DNA of 5,445 bases from Desulfobacula sp. (lineage in GTDB: Bacteria; Desulfobacterota; Desulfobacteria; Desulfobacterales; Desulfobacteraceae): the NCBI GenBank assembly GCA_023139225.1, contig JAGLNZ010000380.1, positions 1 through 5,445 of the forward strand, read 5' to 3'. The position numbers and the translations under genes were made by a program. Position 1 is the first letter of the stretch. Each line of letters starts with the position of its first letter. The notes below the pieces were generated by a model that saw only the letters and a program-made list of their open reading frames with translations, was not told the DNA's origin and did no database searches. Below, in pieces: positions 1-5,445 of this stretch.

Positions 1-552
1 GATGAACTAATTGAAACCTACCGGGAAAGTATCCGGTTAGCCCGTAATGCAGGAATTCCGTTGAAAAAGCGAACCATTACCGCAGACGATCTGATTGCTA
101 AAAAAAAATGGCGGGCGCTTGCCGCATCCGGATATATGCTCCCTGACCCCTATTCCGGGTCTCCCGGTGTCAGTCAAATTTCAGAGGACACCTATTCGGT
201 CACAGTTCGAATGACCACTGAAAAGGCAGATAAAAGAATTACCTTTGCTTTAAGACTTCTTGAAACTTTTGGTGAAACTAAACTTATTTTCAGCCCGCTT
301 CTCAACCGGTTTTTAAAAGGAGCGGATTATAAAACCCGGGCGGTTAAGATTTCAGATTCAGGCAGGATCAGAAATGAGCTTCAAACCCTTTGTACCGATG
401 CCCTGGAACATTTCGGAAATAAAGTGGTTCTCAAGTTTAATAAAATACCCAAGGCAACCTTTTCCGAAAAAGAGCAAAAAATGCTGCGGAACATCCTGAC
501 GTGGTATAAGGAAAATTATCCCATCTGGTTTGAATGGCTTGAACTAAAATAG
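1..552 (+). CDS. Unrecognised protein, 3' part of a gene open at the left edge
   Basis: The frame is open from the first base to a TAG at 550-552, giving 183 visible residues. I do not recognise the family. An internal TTG at 61 has AGGA at 51-54 and could serve as a start, giving 163 aa. However, the 20 codons before it (DELIETYRESIRLARNAGIP) read like ordinary helical coding sequence, so I prefer a gene that begins outside the window. The visible protein is soluble, rich in charged residues, and has no membrane segment or signal peptide. It has an early basic stretch (LIAKKKW), a central beta-rich part (TYSVTVRMTT) and an aromatic C-terminus (WYKENYPIWFEWLELK). There is no cysteine cluster or nucleotide-binding loop. 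It lies 19 bases upstream of the OsmC-like gene and is probably co-transcribed with it. That the frame is coding is fairly sure; the function is unknown. Confidence 0.7.
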   Translation, partial: DELIETYRESIRLARNAGIPLKKRTITADDLIAKKKWRALAASGYMLPDPYSGSPGVSQISEDTYSVTVRMTTEKADKRITFALRLLETFGETKLIFSPLLNRFLKGADYKTRAVKISDSGRIRNELQTLCTDALEHFGNKVVLKFNKIPKATFSEKEQKMLRNILTWYKENYPIWFEWLELK

Positions 553-571
553 TGTTTGACGGAGTGAAAAA

Positions 572-976
572 ATGAGCGGATTTAAAGTAACATTTCCCGG
601 CAATAAAAAAATAGATGCGGCATTTAATAATTTTAAAATCAAAACCGACCAGACCAGGGAAAATGGCGGAGATGAAACCGCACCCGAGCCATTTGATGTT
701 TTCATCGCTTCCATAGGGACGTGTGCCGGGATTTATGCAAAGTCCTTTTGTGATGTTAGAAAACTTTCCACAAGCAACATGTATATTTTTGTTGAAGTCT
801 TTTTCAAAGAAGGACAAAAACTCATGGAATTGGTCAATATTACCCTCCATGTCAATCAACAATTCCCTGAAAAATATATAAAACCGATTATAAAATCCAT
901 GAGCGGGTGTTCTGTTAAAAATCAACTTCACCCGGAAATAAAAATCAATACGGGCGTGGTTTATCTGGATCAATAA
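572..976 (+). CDS. OsmC-like family protein
   Basis: This is an intact small cytoplasmic protein of 134 aa, a typical length for the OsmC/Ohr/YhfA-like superfamily. The start is ATG at 572 with GGAG at 561-564, seven bases upstream. The family signature is visible. PEPFDVFIASIGTC at residues 38-51 carries the first conserved cysteine (Cys51) at the head of the long helix. SGCSVKNQL at residues 111-119 carries the second (Cys113). In OsmC and Ohr these two cysteines form the peroxidatic/resolving pair that reduces organic hydroperoxides. Here the match resembles the broader OsmC-like subgroup, so peroxidase activity is an inference, and another thiol-based role is possible. A further Cys60 follows in the same helix. 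The gene sits just downstream of the unrecognised gene at the left edge with a short gap, which suggests one transcript. The hairpin at 981-1000 lies directly after the stop. Confidence 0.85.
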   Translation: MSGFKVTFPGNKKIDAAFNNFKIKTDQTRENGGDETAPEPFDVFIASIGTCAGIYAKSFCDVRKLSTSNMYIFVEVFFKEGQKLMELVNITLHVNQQFPEKYIKPIIKSMSGCSVKNQLHPEIKINTGVVYLDQ

Positions 977-980
977 TAAT

Positions 981-1000
981 CCTGAATGGTTCCGTTCAGG
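981..1000. terminator. Small hairpin after the OsmC-like gene, possible weak terminator
   Basis: CCTGAA and TTCAGG form a perfect 6-base-pair stem around an 8-base loop, starting four bases after the OsmC-like stop codon. The following bases (ttggctgttt) are only partly T-rich, so it is weak as an intrinsic terminator. It also lies just beyond the 3' end of the convergent regulator gene. It may stabilise the transcript end rather than terminate. Confidence 0.35.
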
Positions 1001-1044
1001 TTGGCTGTTTCAAGTAATTGTACACCTGCCTTAAATTGAGATTG

Positions 1045-1745
1045 TTACATTGTTTTAATGCTTTTTTCCTTATTAATTCTCTCAATACTGATAATGGCAT
1101 GCTTTTTAACATTTGAAATATGTTGTTTTAAAATTTGGTCCGCACCGGCAAGATCAGAACCGGCAATACAATCATAAATTTTGATATGTTCCGAATCAAC
1201 TGTATCCATGGGAGTTACAAAAAGGATATTGCCCCGGTATTTAAGATATAAGAGATCAAAAAGTGAAATTAAGGTATTGATTTGTATGGTGCATCCTGAA
1301 AGCTTTGCAAGGACAAGATGAAATTCCATATCCTTTAAAAGCCGTTCTTTTAAATAAATATCCCTTACAGCGTCAAGATGGGAGTCCAAAGCCTTTTTCA
1401 GTACTTTCAAGCCCTTGCTTATTAATCTTGGGATATGGTTTTTGGCAAAAGTGAGGTTTCGATTAATTGTCTGAATTCATAAATCTCTGTAATTTCTTTT
1501 AAACTGATATTTTCAGTATAATACCCGCGATTGGGTTCATGCCGGACAAGGCCTTGATATTCAAGCCGTTTCAATGCCTGGATAACCGGTGTTGTACTCA
1601 TTTCAAGGCGTTTTGCAAGATCCCCGTATGAGATCTTCTGTCCCGGTATAATTTCATTTAAAAAAAACATCCGGCGAATACCCATATAGGCTTCCTGGGT
1701 AAAATCATCTTTACTCTTTTTTTTCTTTTTTATTTTTTTCCCCAT
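1045..1745 (-). pseudogene. GntR-family (FadR/FCD type) transcriptional regulator, frameshifted
   Basis: Two minus-strand frames together make one GntR-family regulator of about 233 aa, a normal length. The N-terminal part (from about 1745 to 1422) is a winged helix-turn-helix, with SYGDLAKRLEMSTTPVIQAL, then LEYQGLVRHEPNRGYY as the wing. It reads into the FCD ligand domain (EITEIYEFRQLIE) and stops after SLLPKTISQD. The rest of the FCD domain continues in another frame down to 1045: LKKALDSHLDAV, then DMEFHLVLAKLSG, then EHIKIYDCIAGSD and a QHI. These carry the Asp and three His that bind metal and effector in FCD domains. Adding one base in the T-run at 1439-1443 (an A-run on the coding strand) joins the two halves smoothly, so a one-base deletion is the simplest explanation. 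ATG at 1745 is preferred to TTG at 1751; neither has a strong Shine-Dalgarno site. The N-terminus is a lysine-rich tail (KKIKKKKKSK). Divergent orientation suggests it controls the oxidoreductase operon. As written it cannot give a full product. Confidence 0.85.
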
Positions 1746-1782
1746 GAGCAAAATAAATATACCAAGCCTTTTATAAAATCAA

Positions 1783-1806
1783 TTAGAAAAATAATTCGAA
1801 AAATAA
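1783..1806. repeat. Two tandem 12-base A-rich repeats upstream of the regulator
   Basis: TTAGAAAAATAA at 1783-1794 is followed directly by TTCGAAAAATAA at 1795-1806, matching at 11 of 12 positions. They lie in the very AT-rich spacer upstream of the regulator start. One-turn spacing of A-tracts can bend DNA or act as an UP-like element, but a chance repeat in AT-rich DNA is quite possible. Confidence 0.4.
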
Positions 1807-1862
1807 ATAATTTTAAATTCCCATAATAGCTCTTTTTCCCATGAATATCGTTCAATTTATAC

Positions 1863-1891
1863 TTGACATACAGGCTGCAAAAAGTTACAAA
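1863..1891 (+). promoter_or_regulatory. Sigma70-type promoter of the oxidoreductase operon
   Basis: A perfect -35 box TTGACA at 1863-1868 is followed, after a 17-base spacer, by TACAAA at 1886-1891, which matches TATAAT at four of six positions. The expected transcription start is near 1898, about 70 bases before the alpha-subunit ATG. The -10 box overlaps the first bases of the 42-base palindrome. A protein bound there would block RNA polymerase, which fits repression by the divergent GntR-family regulator. Confidence 0.65.
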
Positions 1892-1931
1892 ACTATAAAT
1901 CTGATCAAATATTTAATCAGATTTATAGTTT
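1890..1931. promoter_or_regulatory. 42-base near-perfect palindrome: operator or leader hairpin
   Basis: AAACTATAAATCTGAT at 1890-1905 is exactly the reverse complement of ATCAGATTTATAGTTT at 1916-1931. The ten bases between them, CAAATATTTA, contain the self-complementary AAATATTT, so only one C/A pair breaks the symmetry. It overlaps the -10 and the expected start site. It is therefore well placed as an operator, most simply for the divergent GntR-family regulator. It is longer than the usual short GntR operator. In RNA the arms would also form a long AU-rich hairpin at the 5' end of the message. It has no T-run after it, so it does not look like an attenuator. Confidence 0.7.
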
Positions 1932-1956
1932 AAGTCAATAAAAGTTTGGAAAATCC

Positions 1957-1962
1957 AAGGAG
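1957..1962 (+). promoter_or_regulatory. Ribosome binding site of the alpha-subunit gene
   Basis: AAGGAG lies six bases before the ATG at 1969. This near-ideal site fixes the start of the alpha subunit and shows that initiation signals are intact even though the gene is frameshifted. Confidence 0.8.
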
Positions 1963-1968
1963 AAAAAA

Positions 1969-3089
1969 ATGGGTTTATCGTTTATGGAAGGGAATGAGGC
2001 ACTTGCCAGGGGGGCAATTGCTGCGGGCTGTAATTTTTTTGCAGGCTATCCCATCACACCGGCAACAACTATTTTTAACAATATGCTGAATATGCTGCCA
2101 CCCAAAGGCGGTATTTGTATTCAGGGAGAAGATGAAATTGCATCCATGGGATATTGCATCGGGGCATCCATGGCAGGCAAAAAAGCACTGACCGCAACAT
2201 CCGGCCCCGGCATCAGTCTTTACAGCGAACAGCTTTCCTTTGCCATAGGCAGTGAAATCCCTCTTGGTGATTGCAGATGTGCAACGCCTGGGGCCTTCAA
2301 CCGGTTCAGCAACCAGAGGCGCTGACAGTGATATCCAATTTTTAAGATGGGGCAGCACAAGCGGTGTTCCGGTGATCGTGCTTGCCCCTAAAGATGCTCT
2401 TGACTGCTATGTCCTTGCTGTCCATGCCTTTAACTATGCTGAAGAATTCAGGTGCCCCGTTTTTATTGCTTCCAATAAAGAAATCGGGATGACCAGGGAA
2501 AGCTTTGATCTTGATTCTGTCACCCTTCCCCCGATTGTTGAAAGCGAAAATTGTTTTCAGGCAGATTCGTATCTTCCGTTTGAAGCAGAGCCAAATGCAG
2601 CCCCGCCATTTCTTCCCATTGGCGGAGAAACCCTTGTCAGACAGACATCATCAACCCATGGACCGGACGGCTATATCACCATTGATCCTGACGTAATTGC
2701 GCAAAACCAGGCAAGGCTGAGAAAAAAAATCCATAGTGCCCGGAAAAGAATTACGCTTTTTGAAGAAAGATATCAAAGAGAATAGTGATACACTGATCAT
2801 CAGTTATGGTGTCACCGCCCGTGCAGTTGAAGATGCCGGCAAAATACTTGAAAGTAAAGGGAAACCTGTCTCCACCTTAACCCTTAAAACCCTGTGGCCG
2901 GTACCGGAAGAACTTTTGATAGAAACAGCAAAACCTTTTAAACGCATTGTTGTCATCGAAATGAACCTGGGTCAATACGTCAATGAAATAAAGCGGGTGC
3001 TTTGTGATAAAAAAATAATGTTTTATGGACAGATGAACGGTGTGTTGATCACGCCTGCAAAGATTATGGAGGTCATTGAAAATGAATAG
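1969..3089 (+). pseudogene. 2-oxoacid:ferredoxin oxidoreductase alpha subunit, two frameshifts
   Basis: Three consecutive frames make one alpha subunit of about 372 aa, close to the usual KorA/VorB-like length. Part one (1969 to about 2265) has GNEALARGAIAAGCNFFAGY, then PITPATTI, then GEDEIASMGYCIGASMAGKK and SGPGISLYSEQ. These are the pyrimidine-binding domain signatures of this family. Part two (about 2266-2767) resumes with VIADVQRLGPSTG and continues through LAPKDALDCY and CPVFIASNKEIG. Part three (about 2768-3089) is the C-terminal domain with DTLIISYGVTARAVEDAGK and MNLGQYVNEIKRVL. Removing one G at 2266-2267 gives EIPLVIADVQRLGPSTG, and removing one A at 2766-2768 gives ITLFEEDIKENSDTL. 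Each break is therefore an extra base. Uncorrected, translation stops at 2325. With the beta-gamma protein the subunit would oxidise a 2-oxoacid with CoA to acyl-CoA and CO2 in the cytoplasm; the substrate is not determinable. Sequencing error and true decay are both possible. Confidence 0.88.
3068..3072 (+). promoter_or_regulatory. Ribosome binding site deciding the beta-gamma start
   Basis: GGAGG inside the end of the alpha-subunit gene is nine bases before ATG 3082 but only three before the in-frame TTG 3076. It therefore favours ATG 3082, giving an 8-base overlap with the alpha coding region and probable translational coupling. Confidence 0.75.
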
Positions 3090-4371
3090 TTATTTGAATA
3101 AAACCAGGCCCCCTGTCTATTGCCCCGGATGCACCCATGAAAAAATCACCAAAGGCCTTGATAAAGCCCTCGTCAAATTGAACCTTCCGGCGGACAAAAC
3201 CGTCATCGTTACTGATATTGGATGCTCCGGCCTTTTTGACACCTTCTTCAACGTACACGCTCTCCATGGAATTCACGGCCGGGCTCTGACCTATGCATCG
3301 GGTCTCAAACTTGCTAATCCCGAGCTGAACGTGATTGTTACAATGGGAGACGGGGGGCTTGGCATCGGGGGCGCCCATGTATTGGCCTCCTGCAGAAAGA
3401 ATCTTGATCTTACGCTGATTATTCTCAATAATTTCAACTTTGGCATGACTGGCGGACAATACTCTGCCACCACACCGATGGATGCAATGGTGGGGTCGGG
3501 ATTCCTTAATAATGCTGAAATTCCACTTGATATCTGCGCTATTGCAGAGAGTGCCGGTGCCACTTATATTGATCGATGCTCCGGCCATGATGAGCGCCTG
3601 CCCGGAAAAATTGCCAGCGCCATTGAGCATAAAGGGTTTTCAATCATTGAAACCCTTGGTATGTGCACCGGTCGTTATACCAAAAAAAACCAGCTGACCC
3701 CAAAAGCCCTTGATCAAATGATAACCGATCTTCCTGCCAAAGACGGTATCATAGAAAAAAACAAAAGGCCTGAATACGGTGACCGTTACAGGGCACTTGC
3801 CAAAGAGAGAAAGACCTTCCCCGAAGCGGTTACCATAGAAAAACAAACCGATCTTAAAAATTACCAACAGCAAGAGGTGGTTATCTTAGGCAGTGCGGGA
3901 ATGAGAATCGTAACAGCCGGTGACATTGTCTGTTATGCAGGTCTTTGCGCGGGCATGAATGTGTCAATGAAAAATGACTATAATATTACCGTTCTCAGGG
4001 GACAGTCTGTTAGTGAAATCTTGATTTCACCCGAAAAAATAGGCTATCCCGGCATTGAATCTCCTTCAGTTGTTCTGGCATTGAGTGATGAAGGCGTCCA
4101 GCGAAGAAAAAAAATATTTGCAACCCTTAAACCGGACACGTTTGTCTTAAAAGAAAGAAGCGTTACCATTCCTGAAACCAACGCGGATGTTGTTGAAATC
4201 GACTTCCGGAAATTTAAAATCAAAAAACAGGATTGGGCTTTGGCTTCCCTTGGTGTAATGGCAAAAAAAGAAAAAGCTATTAATAAAGCAATGCTAACGT
4301 ATGCGTTAAAGTCCCGTTTCAATGAAAAAGTCTATCTGATTGCAATGGAGACCATTGAAAAAATGATTTAG
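3082..4371 (+). CDS. 2-oxoacid:ferredoxin oxidoreductase, fused beta and gamma subunits
   Basis: This intact protein of 429 aa joins two subunits that are often separate. Residues 1 to about 240 are the thiamine-diphosphate-binding beta subunit. CPGC (Cys14, Cys17), Cys48 in DIGCSG and Cys195 in GMCTGR match the spacing of the four [4Fe-4S] ligands known in this family. GDGGLGIGG (89-97) with NNFNFGMTGGQYS (116-128) is the TPP/Mg2+ motif. After a linker, residues from about 264 to 429 are the gamma domain. It begins VVILGSAGMRIVTAGDIVCY and includes RGQSVSEILISPEKIGYP and VVLALSDEGVQ. The start is set by GGAGG at 3068-3072. The gene overlaps the alpha gene by 8 bases and forms the alpha/beta-gamma operon with it. 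No two-cluster ferredoxin (delta) subunit is visible, so electrons would leave through the single cluster to a free ferredoxin. The substrate (2-oxoglutarate, branched-chain or aryl 2-oxoacid) is unresolved. The coding sequence is clean, unlike its partner. Confidence 0.93.
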   Translation: MNSYLNKTRPPVYCPGCTHEKITKGLDKALVKLNLPADKTVIVTDIGCSGLFDTFFNVHALHGIHGRALTYASGLKLANPELNVIVTMGDGGLGIGGAHVLASCRKNLDLTLIILNNFNFGMTGGQYSATTPMDAMVGSGFLNNAEIPLDICAIAESAGATYIDRCSGHDERLPGKIASAIEHKGFSIIETLGMCTGRYTKKNQLTPKALDQMITDLPAKDGIIEKNKRPEYGDRYRALAKERKTFPEAVTIEKQTDLKNYQQQEVVILGSAGMRIVTAGDIVCYAGLCAGMNVSMKNDYNITVLRGQSVSEILISPEKIGYPGIESPSVVLALSDEGVQRRKKIFATLKPDTFVLKERSVTIPETNADVVEIDFRKFKIKKQDWALASLGVMAKKEKAINKAMLTYALKSRFNEKVYLIAMETIEKMI

Positions 4372-4408
4372 GCTTCAAATCCTATGTCAGGATCAGTCTA
4401 TGATGAAT

Positions 4409-4450
4409 TTAAAAAGGGCTCTCGCACATAAGTGCATGAGCCCTTTTTAA
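4409..4450. terminator. Strong bidirectional intrinsic terminator
   Basis: TTAAAAAGGGCTC at 4409-4421 pairs perfectly over 13 bases with GAGCCCTTTTTAA at 4438-4450. Inside, GCAC (4423-4426) pairs with GTGC (4431-4434) across an ATAA loop after a 2x2 mismatch. The GC-rich stem is flanked by five A on one side and five T on the other, so it works in both directions. It sits between the 3' ends of two convergent genes and should end both transcripts. Confidence 0.92.
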
Positions 4451-4468
4451 TTCAAACAAATATCCCTT

Positions 4469-5445
4469 TTATGCGTTCAATATCTTTTTTGCACTTTCGT
4501 TATTTACATCAGACACATGAGGAATGCCGGTTTCAATTGCTGTTTCCCGATTACCTGAAAAAATCTCCTGGCGTGTGATTTGATTCAGAGAAAATTTTCT
4601 CGCTCCGGCCATGAGCTGCTGCAGGCCACATCCCAGCTTATCCGCCAATGTATAGAATGCAATGGCACCATAAGGAATATTCTTCATTTCCTCCTTGCCC
4701 ATTTTTTTCTCAAGATCATGGTACCCTACAAAAATTTCATCCGCAGTTTTCCCAACTTCCAGAACCGTTTTCGGCAATTCATTCCAGTTACCGCTCACTG
4801 CCGCCCGCTGCTCAGGATTGATGGCTCCCTCTATGTTTGCCCCTAAAAATCCAGGAATCATAATCGCTCTTCCCATACAAATTAGTTTTGTATAGGGAGC
4901 ACCTAATGCAAGTGATTTAAAAAGATGATCTTCAAGGGCGAATCCGCCGGCAAAGGACATGTCCACAACATTTTTCCCTTTTGCTGATAAAATACTGGCA
5001 TATTCATGGGCTTTTGAATGAAGAATAATAGAAGGGACACCCCAGCTTTGCATCATATTCCACGGACTCATACCCGTCCCCCCGCCGGAACCGTCAATTG
5101 TTAAAAGATCAAGCTCGGCATCTGTTGCAAACTTAATGGCCATTGCCAGCTCTTCCATGCCATAGGAACCTGTTTTTAAAGTAATCCTCTCAAACCCGAT
5201 ACCGCGAAGATATTCCACTGTGTTCATGAAATCTTCCTGAACCTTGCTGACCGTATTGAGATTGGTGGCACCCAAACGGCTGTGTCGGGCAAAAGACTTA
5301 ATTGCACCCTGCTCAAATCCCTGCTGTACTTCAGGCAGAGACGGGTCCGGATCAACCACATACCCTCGTTTTTTCAGAAACAGGGCATATTCAAGGCTTC
5401 TGACCTGTATTTCCCCGCCAATATTCTTTGCACCCTGACCCCATT
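4469..5445 (-). CDS. FMN-dependent glutamate-synthase-family protein, C-terminal part, open at right edge
   Basis: The minus-strand frame is open from the window edge (first full codon 5443-5441, Trp) to TAA at 4471-4469, giving 325 visible residues. The GTG at 5359 is only an internal valine: the 28 codons before it carry GQGAKNIGGE, a family motif, so the start lies outside. The sequence matches the synthase (TIM-barrel, FMN) domain of the GltB superfamily in its short archaeal/anaerobe form. Landmarks, in visible numbering, are ARHSRLG (52-58), LLTIDGSGGGTGMSP (113-127), FAGGFALEDH (164-173) and CMGRA (189-193), the last two in the FMN-phosphate region. It ends with GLQQLMAGARKFSLNQI, typical of this subgroup. 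The cysteine cluster that binds [3Fe-4S] in full GltB is not seen in this part. The likely role is glutamate formation or a related FMN-dependent amidotransferase/redox step in the cytoplasm. It converges on the oxidoreductase operon and is separated from it by the terminator, so it is not part of that operon. Confidence 0.9.
   Translation of the reverse strand, partial: WGQGAKNIGGEIQVRSLEYALFLKKRGYVVDPDPSLPEVQQGFEQGAIKSFARHSRLGATNLNTVSKVQEDFMNTVEYLRGIGFERITLKTGSYGMEELAMAIKFATDAELDLLTIDGSGGGTGMSPWNMMQSWGVPSIILHSKAHEYASILSAKGKNVVDMSFAGGFALEDHLFKSLALGAPYTKLICMGRAIMIPGFLGANIEGAINPEQRAAVSGNWNELPKTVLEVGKTADEIFVGYHDLEKKMGKEEMKNIPYGAIAFYTLADKLGCGLQQLMAGARKFSLNQITRQEIFSGNRETAIETGIPHVSDVNNESAKKILNA

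Noticed and set aside
1436..1446. Programmed -1 frameshifting on the A-run of the regulator gene
   Set aside because: Coding-strand CCA AAA ACC is not a good X-XXY-YYZ slippery site in the required frame, and GntR regulators are not known to use frameshifting.
1823..1855. Minus-strand promoter for the regulator with TTGAAC and TATTAT boxes
   Set aside because: The boxes are 21 bases apart, too far for a standard promoter. In this AT-rich spacer many TATAAT-like words occur by chance; TATAAA near 1772-1777 is another weak candidate without a -35 box.
2255..2330. Programmed +1 frameshifting at CTT GGT in the alpha-subunit gene
   Set aside because: The zero frame has no stop codon at the join; it runs about 19 codons further before ending at 2325. 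There is no known stimulatory pattern, and a second independent shift would be needed at 2766. An indel is simpler.
3076..3081. TTG 3076 as the start of the beta-gamma protein
   Set aside because: The GGAGG site ends only three bases before it, while ATG 3082 has a normal nine-base spacing.
3073..3630. Long minus-strand open frames opposite the beta-gamma gene
   Set aside because: They have no family resemblance or start signals and lie opposite a strongly conserved coding sequence, so they are shadows of it.
4379..4393. Small hairpin ATCCT-ATGTC-AGGAT after the beta-gamma stop
   Set aside because: Five pairs with no T-run; the strong terminator 16 bases further on explains transcript ending.
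5357..5359. GTG 5359 as the start of the glutamate-synthase-like protein
   Set aside because: The frame remains open to the window edge and the upstream codons encode the family motif GQGAKNIGGE, so this is an internal valine.

Overview
The window looks like part of the chromosome of an anaerobic bacterium. It is moderately AT-rich, with very AT-rich spacers, compact operons and Shine-Dalgarno sites. It carries a ferredoxin-dependent 2-oxoacid oxidoreductase and an anaerobe/archaeal-type glutamate-synthase-like flavoprotein. I would guess a sulfate-reducing Desulfobacterota lineage close to Desulfobacula or Desulfobacter, but that is inference from gene content and style. There is no marker gene in the window.

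Layout from left to right. (1) The 3' part of an unrecognised protein gene enters from the left edge. It is followed after 19 bases by an intact OsmC-like gene on the same strand. (2) On the minus strand lies a FadR/FCD-type GntR regulator broken into two frames. (3) A spacer of about 220 bases separates the regulator from a divergent operon. It holds a good sigma70-type promoter and a 42-base near-perfect palindrome running from the -10 into the leader. (4) The operon encodes a 2-oxoacid:ferredoxin oxidoreductase. Its alpha subunit is broken by two +1 frameshifts; it overlaps an intact gene in which the TPP/4Fe-4S beta subunit and the gamma subunit are fused. (5) A strong bidirectional terminator follows. 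(6) A convergent minus-strand gene for an FMN-dependent glutamate-synthase-family protein runs off the right edge.

The intended logic seems to be a GntR-family regulator that reads a metabolite and controls the adjacent, divergent oxidoreductase operon through the palindromic spacer. The enzyme would oxidise a 2-oxoacid to its acyl-CoA plus CO2 and pass electrons to ferredoxin, or run in reverse. The substrate cannot be read from the sequence. Three single-base indels fall within about 1.3 kb, one in the regulator and two in the alpha subunit, while the flanking genes are clean. The locus is therefore either decaying or locally mis-sequenced, and that is the main question here. I see no RNA gene, insertion sequence, CRISPR array or defence system, and I found no convincing undescribed system.
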